Below are positions 8,134 to 16,877 of a stretch of DNA of 64,000 nucleotides, piece by piece. How positions within the stretch are numbered: the first letter of the stretch is position 1; each line of letters opens with the position of its first letter. Position numbers and translations under genes: made by a program. This DNA comes from CAVAWX01 sp963614215 (GTDB taxonomy: Bacteria > Actinomycetota > Coriobacteriia > Coriobacteriales > QAMH01), in NCBI GenBank assembly GCA_963614215.1, contig CAVECB010000007.1, positions 1 through 64,000 of the forward strand. The letters are read 5' to 3'. The notes under the pieces are model-generated. The model had not been told where the DNA came from and searched no databases. It saw only the letters and a list, made by a program, of their open reading frames with translations.

Positions 8134-9500
8134 CACGCGAGCGTCCCGAACGGATCCCAAGGCGCCAGCTCGATGAGCTCTCCCTCGCGGTAGGCCTTGC
8201 GCTCTTCGGGCTTGAGGTATTTCCTGTCCACGACCACCTGGTAGACGTATTCGGAAAACCACTCGTCGCTCATCGTGTCGAAGCCGTCGCGCCCGTGGTC
8301 TTTGCCCCAAGAGTTCTCGACCTTCCACGAGACAGGCGCACCGTCTGCATCGAGGCGCGCGCCCAAAAAGGTCATGGCATGGGTCATGAACGACTCGCCG
8401 TAGTCGAGCCTGGCCGCGCGGTCGAAGCCGCCTTCTACCTCAAAACCGAACAGCGCGTCTGCATCGAGGGCCGCCGTGTCCATGACGCCCTCGTCTTGCA
8501 GATAGCTTTGGTCCACGTCGCAGCCGAACCACACGGGGCGTCCGTCTTTGAGCTGGGCAAGCGCAAGCTCCTTCAAGCGCTCGACGGGCAGGTTTAGGTG
8601 GCGCACCCCGCCCGCCTCGACGACATTGCCCAGGCGCCGCACCGTGTAGGGACGCATGTAGGGCTTGTCGGCGGTGGGCGCCGATATCAGGCTGACGTAG
8701 TCGCCCGGATGCATGCGCAGCACCTTGCGGGCGAATTTCTTCGGGGTGAAGCGCCCGGAGACGACCAGTTTGGCGTCGCGGTCGCGCAAGCGCACGTCGA
8801 ACTCGCGCGGCGGCTGCCCGAAGGCCATGACGAGCATGCGCTGCACGTTGGCCATATACCCCTTCTTCATCGCGCGCAGCTCTTCTGCCGTCGCGCCCCC
8901 TTCATGCGTCTCGCGCAAATCGCGGGCGCACTTGCGCAGGTAGCGCGTGAGATACGCGTCAATCTGATAGGTGTTTTTCGAGCAGGCCGTCTCGGGGTAG
9001 GCCTCCTTGGGCACAAGGCCGTATTTCTCCACGAGGGCGGCGAGCATGTCCCACTGCCCGCCGTCGTCTACCGGCCCTGCCAAGATGAAGGCCATCTCGC
9101 GGCTGTCGAGCGGCTCGTCGAGCGTGTCGAGAATCTGCTCGAAAAACCAGTTGCTCTTCTCCAGCTTGTCGAAAAACAAAGTCCAGGCCTGCGAGAACTC
9201 GAAGTTGTCGAGCTTGTAGCGCTCGATCACCTGCTGGCGCATCGTGTTCAGCGCCGCAAACATCCAGCAGCGCCCCGAGCGTTCCTGATCGCAGCGCGCG
9301 CCCTGCTTCAGTTCCACATCAAAGCCCAGCGTGTTTTCCGCCAGGCCTTCAGGCACGCGCGCAGCACGGCGCACCCCCATCGAGCTGACCGCGTTTTTCG
9401 CGACGACGCGCGCCCTGTCCTCGGCAAACGAGGCAAAGACCTCCTCGAGCCCATCGATGGAAAGCTCGCGTCCCGCGTCCTGCTTCTTCCTTGCCGCCAT
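8133..9500 (-). CDS. pepC: Aminopeptidase C (bleomycin hydrolase family, peptidase C1B)
   Basis: 455 aa, the usual length. It is a cytoplasmic papain-fold cysteine aminopeptidase that trims N-terminal residues from peptides. The catalytic Cys is in RSGRCWMFAALN (about residue 78), the His in ESFMTHAMTFLGA and the Asn in VENSWGKDHGRDGFDTMSDE. The C-terminal arm that sets exopeptidase specificity is present. ATG 9500 has GAGGAG upstream. It is co-translated with the HemD-like gene. It fits a peptide- and amino-acid-based metabolism. Confidence 0.95.
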   Translation of the reverse strand: MAARKKQDAGRELSIDGLEEVFASFAEDRARVVAKNAVSSMGVRRAARVPEGLAENTLGFDVELKQGARCDQERSGRCWMFAALNTMRQQVIERYKLDNFEFSQAWTLFFDKLEKSNWFFEQILDTLDEPLDSREMAFILAGPVDDGGQWDMLAALVEKYGLVPKEAYPETACSKNTYQIDAYLTRYLRKCARDLRETHEGGATAEELRAMKKGYMANVQRMLVMAFGQPPREFDVRLRDRDAKLVVSGRFTPKKFARKVLRMHPGDYVSLISAPTADKPYMRPYTVRRLGNVVEAGGVRHLNLPVERLKELALAQLKDGRPVWFGCDVDQSYLQDEGVMDTAALDADALFGFEVEGGFDRAARLDYGESFMTHAMTFLGARLDADGAPVSWKVENSWGKDHGRDGFDTMSDEWFSEYVYQVVVDRKYLKPEERKAYREGELIELAPWDPFGTLA

Positions 9501-9613
9501 ATGCTCCTCGCCACTCCTTCACCGCATCTCGCGCCCGGTTGTCATGCGCTAAAGGATAGCGCAGCGCGGATGCCATAGGGGCGGCGTGCGGGTGAAAGGG
9601 CGCGACTTCAGCC

Positions 9614-10525
9614 CTATCTCTTCACCGCACGGCCCCTGTCCGCCAGCTGGGGTAGCAGCTCGGAGACGAGCACGGCGGCAAAGACCAGCGCAAACCCGCA
9701 CAACACCTGCACGGTCAGCGCCTCGGCGCCGGCCGCCACGGAAAACGCCACCCCGAAGGGAGATTCCAGCGACAGCAGCAGGGCCGCGCTTGCAGGCGAC
9801 GTGTGTTGCTGGCCGATGTTTTGAAACGAGAGGGCGACGAGCGTGCACGCGATGGCCAGATACCCCAGGCTGAACCAGTCCTCGCCGGCAAAGACGGAGA
9901 AATCGGGCACAGGCTCGAAGAGTGCGGCGGCGATGAGCGCGCAGACGGCCACCACGGTAAACTGCACGGTCGTCAGCACGTAGATATCGCGGCCTTGCGA
10001 GAACTTCGCGGTGAAGACAATGTGGAAGGCGTAGAAGCCGGCGCACGCGAGGCTCAAGGCATCTCCCACTCCCATGCCCAGCCCGTCGGCGCCCCCGAGG
10101 CTAATCAGTCCCACGCCGCCTAGAGCCATCGCGGCTGCGGCGAGGTTGAAACGGGTGGGGCGGCGGTGTGCAATCCACCAGGCCACGAAGGGCACGAGTA
10201 TGGAATACACCGCGGTGAGGAAGGCGTTTTTGCCGGGCGTCGTGCCCGCCAGCCCGAAGGTCTGCGTGCAATAGGCCCCAAACATGAACAGGCCCATGAC
10301 GGCGCCGCAGGCCAAATGGTCGCGGGTGAAGAGAGGCTTGCGCGCGCCCTCGGCATCGCGGCGCAGGTTTTTCACCACGCAAAACGCGCCCAGTGCGACA
10401 GCGGCCGTGCCAAAGCGCACGAACAGCAGCCAATCGGGGCTGATCACGTCGAGCAGGTCTTTTGCCAGCACAAACGAGCTGCCCCATATGACCGTCGCCG
10501 CGACGATCAGAAGCTTGTAGACCAT
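9614..10525 (-). CDS. DMT-superfamily (EamA) transporter
   Basis: 303 aa with about ten hydrophobic segments arranged as two EamA repeats. The first begins VIWGSSFVLAKDLLD; the second contains SLACAGFYAFHIVFTAKFSQ and the typical late motif LLLSLESPFGVAFSVAAGAE. Such proteins export amino acids or other metabolites across the inner membrane; the substrate cannot be read from sequence. ATG 10525 sits 13 bp after the stop of the amino-acid ABC ATPase, so it probably belongs to that operon. Confidence 0.88.
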   Translation of the reverse strand: MVYKLLIVAATVIWGSSFVLAKDLLDVISPDWLLFVRFGTAAVALGAFCVVKNLRRDAEGARKPLFTRDHLACGAVMGLFMFGAYCTQTFGLAGTTPGKNAFLTAVYSILVPFVAWWIAHRRPTRFNLAAAAMALGGVGLISLGGADGLGMGVGDALSLACAGFYAFHIVFTAKFSQGRDIYVLTTVQFTVVAVCALIAAALFEPVPDFSVFAGEDWFSLGYLAIACTLVALSFQNIGQQHTSPASAALLLSLESPFGVAFSVAAGAEALTVQVLCGFALVFAAVLVSELLPQLADRGRAVKR

Positions 10526-10538
10526 GTGCTCGCCAGTC

Positions 10539-11318
10539 CTATTTGATGTGGCCGAGAAAGTCTTTGGTGCGCTGGTGGCGCGGGTGGTCGAACACCTCGG
10601 ACGGCGCGCCCTCCTCCACCACGACGCCACCTTCCATGAAGATGACGCGGTCGGCCACCTCGCGGGCAAACTGCATCTCGTGGGTGACGACGACCATGGT
10701 CATGCCGTCTTCGGCCAGGCTGCGCATGACGTCGAGCACGCCACGCACCAACTCGGGATCCAGAGCGCTCGTAGCCTCGTCGAACAGCATGACATGCGGG
10801 TTCATGGCAAGGGCGCGCGCAATGGCCACGCGCTGCTGCTGGCCGCCGGACAGCTGCGCGGGCAGGTAGTCGGCGCGTTCGGCCAGCCCCACGCGCGCAA
10901 GCTCTTCAAGGGCGACACGCTCGGCCTCGGCCTTCGAACGCTTTAACACCTTACGCTGGGCCAGCATGACGTTTTTCTTGGCCGAAAGATGCGGGAAGAG
11001 ATTGAAGTTCTGAAACACCATGCCCACGCGTTCGCGCAGCTTGTTCACATCGGTCGCGCCCGTGATCTCGGCGCCTTCGATGAAGATGTGCCCGCCGGTG
11101 GGCTCTTCGAGCAAATTGATGCAGCGCAGCATCGTGGACTTGCCCGAGCCAGACGGTCCTAGCACGACGACGACCTCGCCGCGGGCCACCTCGATGTTCA
11201 CGTCGCGCAAAACCTGCGTGTCGCCGAAGCTCTTCTCCAGATGCTGGATGGAGACCATGGACTGCCCGCCCGTGGCCTGCGCGCCTGCCGCCTGCACGGC
11301 CTTTGCCTGCTCGCTCAT
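10539..11318 (-). CDS. Polar amino-acid ABC transporter, ATP-binding subunit (GlnQ type)
   Basis: 259 aa. It has Walker A GPSGSGKSTMLRCIN, Q-loop FQNFNLFPHLSA, ABC signature LSGGQQQRVAIARAL, Walker B VMLFDEATSALDPE and the H-loop VVVTHEMQFARE. The pattern is that of GlnQ/HisP-like ATPases. Its start overlaps the permease stop by 4 nt (ATGA). It energises uptake with the permease at 11315 and the lipoprotein at 12931. Confidence 0.95.
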   Translation of the reverse strand: MSEQAKAVQAAGAQATGGQSMVSIQHLEKSFGDTQVLRDVNIEVARGEVVVVLGPSGSGKSTMLRCINLLEEPTGGHIFIEGAEITGATDVNKLRERVGMVFQNFNLFPHLSAKKNVMLAQRKVLKRSKAEAERVALEELARVGLAERADYLPAQLSGGQQQRVAIARALAMNPHVMLFDEATSALDPELVRGVLDVMRSLAEDGMTMVVVTHEMQFAREVADRVIFMEGGVVVEEGAPSEVFDHPRHQRTKDFLGHIK

Positions 11319-12790
11319 CGCGCACCCCCCTTCCGCTCGGCACCGCCCGGCGCCGCAGCAGCAGCCGCTTCGCCATCGGCAACTGTCTCGCCGTGCGCTG
11401 CTTTGCCGTCCGCGGCCATCTTGTCGTCCGCAGCCGTCTCGGCCGCAATCTCGGCCTTCATTTGGGAGAAAGCCTCGCGGCGGGTGCGTCGCAGCTTGCG
11501 GCCGCCCCCCTGCCCGCCGTCAGCTGCCGCCAGGCGCTTTTCCAGCTTGCCCACCACGTGGATGAGCGGCAGCGTGACCAGCAGGTAGAAGCCCGCCGCC
11601 ACGATGTAGGGCGTCATGTTGCCCGTGTTGGCCACCGCACTTTTCGCGTACAGCATCAGTTCCATCACGCCGACGGCAGCAAGCAGCGAGGTGTCTTTGT
11701 AGAGCAAGATGAACTCGCTGGTCATCGTGGGTATCACGCGGCGCACGGTCTGCGGGATGATCACGGAAAACATCGTCTGAGCGCCCGTCATGCCCAGCGA
11801 GCGGGCGGCCTCGAACTGGCCGCGCGGTATGGACTGGATGCCGGCGCGCAAAATCTCGCACATGTAGGCGCCGGAGTTGAAGCTCATCACCAGCACCGCG
11901 AGCACGTACTGGTCGAGTTTTATCCCCAGCTGCGGCAAACCGAAAAACGCGAGGTAGATCTGGAGGAACAGCGGGGTGCCGCGCACGACGCCGGTGTAGA
12001 TGGCGGCCAGCGCGTGCAGGATGCGCGAGTGCGAGATCTTCATGAACGCCGCCACAAGCCCGATGGGGATGGCCAGCGGAAACCCGACGCACACGAGCGC
12101 GAGCGAGATCAACCAGCCGACGAAGACCGTCGGGATGGAGCTGACGATGAGCTGCGGCTCGAAGAAGGTCTTGAGCGGCTGCACAGAGTTCCACGCCTGC
12201 ACCGCCGGCTGCTCGTCGAGCCAGTCCACGATGCCCTGTACGACGCTGGAGGCCTCGACGTCGATGGCGGGGCTGTCGGGCAACTGCGTCGTCTCGCCGG
12301 AGTCGCGCGTATAGAAGCCGGACAGGCACACCTGGCCCTCGATATTGGGAAGCGCCGCCTCGTAGGTTTCGACGCGCAGACGCATCCCTGACTCGAGCGG
12401 ACTGGCAAACGCGACGCGCACCTGCTCTTGCGCCGTATCCACAGCTACGTCCGCGTCCACTTTCAGGCGCGTCGTGCCGGACAGAACCGTCACCTTGGCC
12501 GTGGTCGCGTCCGTCAAATCCGAGCCGTCCGGGAACTGCACCGTCACGCCCGAGACGCTCTCGCCGGCATCGACCACGCCTTCCCAGGTCACGCGCGTGG
12601 GGATGCCGCCCAACACCTTGTCGCCGTTGGTCTCGTTGCTCTTGGCCGTCGTCACGTCTTGGGTGAAGGCAAACGACGCAAGCGGCGTGGCAAACGCGAG
12701 CACGAGCGAGAGGGCCAGCGCCGTGCCGGCCGCGCGCTTGAAGAGCTGTTTCAGGTCTGCCGCCATTCCCATATCCTGCATTCCTTCCAA
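11315..12790 (-). CDS. Amino-acid ABC permease with an N-terminal extracytoplasmic domain
   Basis: 491 aa, about twice the size of a plain GlnP-type permease. A signal-like segment (about residues 20-42, ending ASFAF) leads into ~160 residues of predicted extracytoplasmic, beta-rich sequence with no solute-binding-protein motif visible. The permease domain proper (about 220-435) has the HisM/GlnP signature GGFxAAR-like QFEAARSLGMTGAQTM. A charged Ala-rich cytoplasmic tail (about 440-491) follows. The ATG is preceded by a terminator-like hairpin separating it from the binding-protein gene, and its stop overlaps the ATPase start. The function of the extra domain is unknown. Confidence 0.85.
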   Translation of the reverse strand: MEGMQDMGMAADLKQLFKRAAGTALALSLVLAFATPLASFAFTQDVTTAKSNETNGDKVLGGIPTRVTWEGVVDAGESVSGVTVQFPDGSDLTDATTAKVTVLSGTTRLKVDADVAVDTAQEQVRVAFASPLESGMRLRVETYEAALPNIEGQVCLSGFYTRDSGETTQLPDSPAIDVEASSVVQGIVDWLDEQPAVQAWNSVQPLKTFFEPQLIVSSIPTVFVGWLISLALVCVGFPLAIPIGLVAAFMKISHSRILHALAAIYTGVVRGTPLFLQIYLAFFGLPQLGIKLDQYVLAVLVMSFNSGAYMCEILRAGIQSIPRGQFEAARSLGMTGAQTMFSVIIPQTVRRVIPTMTSEFILLYKDTSLLAAVGVMELMLYAKSAVANTGNMTPYIVAAGFYLLVTLPLIHVVGKLEKRLAAADGGQGGGRKLRRTRREAFSQMKAEIAAETAADDKMAADGKAAHGETVADGEAAAAAAPGGAERKGGAR

Positions 12791-12792
12791 AA

Positions 12793-12831
12793 GAAAAAAG
12801 GACAGCGGGTCTTTGAAAAGGCCCGCCGTCC
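12793..12831 (-). terminator. Intra-operon terminator between binding protein and permease
   Basis: Minus strand: GGACGGCGGGC - CTTTTCAAAG - ACCCGCTGTCC, followed by TTTTTTC. It lies after the binding-protein gene (stop 12931) and before the permease ATG (12790). This is the usual place for partial termination that keeps binding protein in excess over the membrane subunits. Confidence 0.8.
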
Positions 12832-12930
12832 CGTCTTTCCTGAAACCTCGACCGGGGGCATCCGGTCGTCACAGCCCGCCCACTCTACTTCAAGCAGGCG
12901 AAACTGTCCAGAGCCGTGTGACAACGCCGT

Positions 12931-13794
12931 CTAGATTCCGTACTTTTGGCGGATGGTGGTCATCGTGCCGTCGGACTCCATCTCCTTCATCGCCTTGTTC
13001 ATGTCCTCGGTGAGCTTCGTGTTGTCCTTGTTCACGATGATGCCGTACTGCTCGCCGGTGGCGATAGTCTCGAGCACCTGGCAGTCGTTGTATTCGCCGG
13101 AGACGTGCATCTGCGCCACGGGGTCGTCGTAGACGGCGGCCTTGATCTGTCCGGTGCGCAGCGCCTGGAGCAGATCGGGCGTCTCCTGGAAGGGCGTGTA
13201 GGCGGCATTTTTCAGGTTCTCCTGCACCCAGGCCTCGCCGGAGGTGCCGCTTTGGGCGCCAATCGGGGCGTTTGCCAGCGCGTCGCGGCTCGTGATGCCC
13301 GAGTCCTTCAGCACGACGATTGCGAGGTTGGAGTCGTAGTAGGAGTCGGTGAAGTCGACTTCTTTGGCGCGCTCGTCGTCGATGGTGATAGACGAGGCGG
13401 CGCAGTCGATGCCGGCGCTGCCGGACACGGCGGTGACCAGGGTGTCGAAGGCCTGGTTCTTGAACTCGACCTCCAGGCCGAGGCGCTTGCCAATCTCTGT
13501 CATGAGGTCGGCGTCAAAGCCCTCGACGGTATCGCCGGACAGCGACTCCATGGGTGGATAGTCGGCCGAGACGCCCACAACGAGCTTGCCGGCCGTCGTG
13601 AGCTTGTAGTCGCTTGCGGTCGTGCTGGAGCTGGAGCTGCTGCTAGAGCTGCTGGAACTGCTCGAGTCCTTCGAGCTCGACGAGCTGGATCCAGAGCCAC
13701 CGCAACCTGCCAGCGCGGCAACGCACGCAACGGCCAGGGCGCCGCAGGCGATAGCCGCAAACACCCGCCTCGTCTTCTTCGCGTTTTTGTTCAT
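12931..13794 (-). CDS. Polar amino-acid ABC transporter substrate-binding lipoprotein
   Basis: 287 aa. Signal peptide with lipobox ALAGC (about residue 28), then a Ser-only linker with Gly/Lys/Asp breaks (about residues 30-57) that probably spaces the domain from the membrane. The family 3 binding domain follows: LVVGVSADYPPMESL, VEGFDADLMTEIGKRLGL and the YDSNLAIVVLKDSG region. AAGGGGG lies upstream of ATG 13794. It delivers a polar amino acid to the permease/ATPase encoded downstream. The specificity (Gln, Glu, cystine or other) cannot be fixed from sequence. Confidence 0.92.
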   Translation of the reverse strand: MNKNAKKTRRVFAAIACGALAVACVAALAGCGGSGSSSSSSKDSSSSSSSSSSSSSSTTASDYKLTTAGKLVVGVSADYPPMESLSGDTVEGFDADLMTEIGKRLGLEVEFKNQAFDTLVTAVSGSAGIDCAASSITIDDERAKEVDFTDSYYDSNLAIVVLKDSGITSRDALANAPIGAQSGTSGEAWVQENLKNAAYTPFQETPDLLQALRTGQIKAAVYDDPVAQMHVSGEYNDCQVLETIATGEQYGIIVNKDNTKLTEDMNKAMKEMESDGTMTTIRQKYGI

Positions 13795-13835
13795 GGTGAA
13801 ACCCCCTTGTGTCTCCTCTTGCATAAACGCCCATA

Positions 13836-13853
13836 AATATAGCGCATTTGCGC
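13836..13853 (-). promoter_or_regulatory. Candidate promoter -10 with adjoining palindrome upstream of amino-acid binding protein
   Basis: On the minus strand TATATT (13841-13836) could be a -10 box. It directly abuts the small perfect palindrome GCGCA-TT-TGCGC (13842-13853). The site is 42 bp upstream of the lipoprotein ATG. No convincing -35 is seen. The rest of the 299-bp divergent gap up to 14094 shows no gene. Confidence 0.35.
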
Positions 13854-14093
13854 ATACACACGCACGGGAACATGCATCTCCGCCTGCCAGACGGCTCTTT
13901 TCACCCGACGCTTGCAAAGCCGCACGAGCAGCCAGGCGGCGACGATGCAAGGCGTGCCCCCACCATGCCCGCCGTCTCGCCGCCGCCACCAACGCCACGA
14001 AAACAGGTGCGGCGAGCTGGACGCGTTAAGAAAACGACACCTTGAATACGCGCGCGTGACATGCACGGGGCGCGGCTTGTGTGCTAGGCTTTC

Positions 14094-16874
14094 GTGTTCA
14101 AGATGAAAAACGTCTTCCGCATACTCAAGCGCGACATCGTCCGCCTGCTCAAAGCCCCCGCCGCGCTCATCGTGGTCGTCGCGCTCATCATCATCCCCTC
14201 GCTCTACACCTGGGTAAACGTTTACGGTTTCTGGGACCCCTACGGCAACACGGGCAAGATGCGCGTGTGCTTTGCCAATGAGGACGTCGGCGCCACGACC
14301 GAGCTGACCGGCTACATGAACGTCGGGCAGATGATTGACGAGGAGCTGCACGAAAACACGCAGCTGGGCTGGGCATTTCTCTCGCGCGAAGAGGCACTCG
14401 AAGAGGTGAGAAGCGGCAAGGCCTACGCGGCTTTTATCGTGGGCAGCGACTTCAGCGAAAACGTCATGTCGCTTATGAGCAGCGAGTTCAAGCAGCCGAA
14501 GGTCGAGTACTACGTGAACGAAAAGGTGAGCGCGGTGTCGCCTAAAGTGACCGACTCCGGCTCGACCACGCTCGACGAGACCATCAACTCCACCTTCGTC
14601 TCCACCGTCAGCGAGACGGTGGCAAAGACCCTAGGGCAGGCGATGGCCGAGACGGGCACGAAGGTAGACGAATCGAGAAACGACGCGCTGGGCAAGGTGG
14701 CCGAGGCCAGAAACATCATCGCGAACTCGAAGGAGTCGCTCGCGCAGCTCGATGGCGATGCGCAAAAGCTGCAGGACAAACTCGCCGACGCGCGCACGAA
14801 GCTCGACGAGGTGAAGCCTGCCTTCGACGATGTGCAGGCAAAGCTCGCATCGGTGCAGGAAAAGGCGGACGCGGCGACGAACTCGCTGGAATCGCTGCTG
14901 GAAAAAGCGCTGCCCGCTGCCGGAGATGCCGCCGGCGCGGCCTCGGGGGCGGCCCTTGAGGCAAGCGCGGCCATATCCGAAATGTCGACGAGCATCCAAA
15001 ACGCGAAGGTCGACATGAGCGCGGTGACGGAGCAGGAAAAACTCGTCATCGACCATTACAAGCTGCTGCTGGAGCAGATAAATACGCTGGTGGACAAGCT
15101 GCCCGACGGCGAGGCAAAAGAGCGCCTGACGCAGCGGGCCGCCGAGCTGTCCGAGCGTATCTCGCAGGCGGAATCCTCCATGTCGCAGATAGAGGAGGTG
15201 GCAGGTCGCATATCGAGCGGCATCGAGAAGGCGAGCAGCCTGTCCTCGCAGATGAACAGCGCCCTGCAAGAGGCCGCCGGCACGACCACCCTGTTCACCT
15301 CCACGCTCTATCAGACGCTGCTGCCCCAGATAGAGAAAAACATCCGCGAGTCGGCCACAGCGGCCCAGTCTCTGGCCGATGCGGGCGTCGCGCTGTCCGG
15401 CCTCGTGGACCAGACGAGAAACTCCGTCGACCAGATAAACTCTGCCATGCAGGCGGCACGCTCGAGCATCCAGGCCACAAGCGGCAGCCTCGACATCTTC
15501 GACGGCGACCTCGCGAGTGTCCAAGGCGATCTGTCCGCCGTGGCCACGAGCGCCATCATCGACAAGTTGCTGGCCGGCAACTCCATCGACGCCAAGACCA
15601 TCGGCGACTTCATCGGCGCTCCCACGAAGGTGCAGACCGAGAGCCTGTATTCGCTGAACGCCTACGGCTCGGCGATGGCGCCCCTGTTCATGAATCTGAC
15701 CTTTTGGATCGGTGCCTTCATGCTGCTCGTGATCTTGCGCCAGGAGGTGGACGCGGAAGGCATCGCGAACCTGACCATCAAGCAGCGCTATATCGCGCGC
15801 TGGCTGCTGCTGTCGGTGTTTGCCGTCGCCCAGGCGCTGCTGTGCGTGGCCGGCGTCTTGGTCTTGGGCGTGCAGACGGTGAACATGCTTGCGCTCTTCG
15901 CGATGAGCGCCCTGTGCTCGATTACCTACCTGAGCATCATGTTCATGCTGGCCACCACCTTGCAGCACATCGGCAAGGGTCTGTGCGTGCTGCTCGCTTT
16001 TCTGCAGATTCCGGGCGCCACCGGCCTCTACCCCATCGAGATGACCGTGCCCTTCTTCCAGGCAATCTACCCCTTCTTCCCCTTCACCTATGGCATCAAC
16101 GGCCTGCGCGAGGCCATATGCGGCTTCTACGGCAACGAGTTCGCCATCTGCGCGGCGGCCCTGGGCGCCTTTTTGGCCAGCTCGATGTTCGTCGGCATCT
16201 ACCTGCGCCCCTTCCTCACCAACTTCAACAAGCTCTTCGCCAAACAAATTCGCGAGGGCGGCATCTTCGCGGGCGAGGAAATCGAGATACCCACGCAGCG
16301 CTTCCGGCTGGTCCAGCTCGTCGGCTATATCTCCGGCAGGAAAGAGTACAAGGCCAACCTGGAGAGGCGCGCGGCGCGTTTCACGAAGCACTACACGAAG
16401 TTCAAGCATTACGCACTGGGGACTGGCATCGCGGTCTCGCTGGTGATCGCTGTCTTTTTCTCGCGCATGCCCGTGGCCTACAAGCCCTCGCTTTTAAGCG
16501 CATGGCTGTGCGCGCTCATCCTCACGGCGCTCGTTGTCGTCTTCATCGAGCACACCTACGACTCGTTGGAGCGCCAGCTCTCCCTCGACGATTTGAGCGA
16601 CGAGGAGCTGAAAGGCCTTGCCACGTCTCGAGACAAGGTGGGCAAGACGACCTCGGAGCTGTTCAAGAAACAACGCGACGGGCAGGGCAAGGAATACGTG
16701 GAAAAGCTCGTGAAGGACAAGGACAAGAAAAAGGGCAAGAAGAGCGGAGTCGGGAAGGGCGGAGCCGGAAAAGGCAACGTCAAAGGCAAAAAGGACGGCG
16801 GCAAAGGGGAGGGCAAGGACGCCCAAGACAGTGGTGGCAAAAGCGGCAAGGGCGGCAAAGGCGGGCAGTCGTAG
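14094..16874 (+). CDS. YhgE/Pip-type membrane protein 1 with Lys/Gly-rich tail
   Basis: 926 aa. Residues ~20-42 are a transmembrane segment (ALIVVVALIIIPSLYTWVN). The YhgE/Pip N-terminal motif WVNVYGFWDPYGNTG follows, then a long extracytoplasmic part (about 45-520) rich in Ala/Glu/Lys heptads that looks coiled-coil. A C-terminal ABC-2-like block of six membrane helices lies at about 525-720, with two more near 765-815. The last ~50 residues are Lys/Gly repeats of low complexity. YhgE/Pip proteins include the phage-infection protein of lactococci and EsaA of type VII secretion; the role here is unknown. The GTG at 14094 is preferred because AGG lies 6 nt upstream; ATG 14103 is possible. The stop is 3 bp before the next, related gene. 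Confidence 0.85.
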   Translation: MFKMKNVFRILKRDIVRLLKAPAALIVVVALIIIPSLYTWVNVYGFWDPYGNTGKMRVCFANEDVGATTELTGYMNVGQMIDEELHENTQLGWAFLSREEALEEVRSGKAYAAFIVGSDFSENVMSLMSSEFKQPKVEYYVNEKVSAVSPKVTDSGSTTLDETINSTFVSTVSETVAKTLGQAMAETGTKVDESRNDALGKVAEARNIIANSKESLAQLDGDAQKLQDKLADARTKLDEVKPAFDDVQAKLASVQEKADAATNSLESLLEKALPAAGDAAGAASGAALEASAAISEMSTSIQNAKVDMSAVTEQEKLVIDHYKLLLEQINTLVDKLPDGEAKERLTQRAAELSERISQAESSMSQIEEVAGRISSGIEKASSLSSQMNSALQEAAGTTTLFTSTLYQTLLPQIEKNIRESATAAQSLADAGVALSGLVDQTRNSVDQINSAMQAARSSIQATSGSLDIFDGDLASVQGDLSAVATSAIIDKLLAGNSIDAKTIGDFIGAPTKVQTESLYSLNAYGSAMAPLFMNLTFWIGAFMLLVILRQEVDAEGIANLTIKQRYIARWLLLSVFAVAQALLCVAGVLVLGVQTVNMLALFAMSALCSITYLSIMFMLATTLQHIGKGLCVLLAFLQIPGATGLYPIEMTVPFFQAIYPFFPFTYGINGLREAICGFYGNEFAICAAALGAFLASSMFVGIYLRPFLTNFNKLFAKQIREGGIFAGEEIEIPTQRFRLVQLVGYISGRKEYKANLERRAARFTKHYTKFKHYALGTGIAVSLVIAVFFSRMPVAYKPSLLSAWLCALILTALVVVFIEHTYDSLERQLSLDDLSDEELKGLATSRDKVGKTTSELFKKQRDGQGKEYVEKLVKDKDKKKGKKSGVGKGGAGKGNVKGKKDGGKGEGKDAQDSGGKSGKGGKGGQS

Positions 16875-16877
16875 GCG

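Noticed and set aside
13622..13680. Poly-Ser coding repeat as a phase-variable tract
   Set aside because: The serine codons are mixed and the tract is a typical lipoprotein linker. No homopolymer or simple-repeat phase signal is seen.
14631..16409. 592-codon open frame on the minus strand within YhgE/Pip protein 1
   Set aside because: Shadow of a GC-rich gene with coiled-coil codon bias; no ribosome site or recognisable motif.
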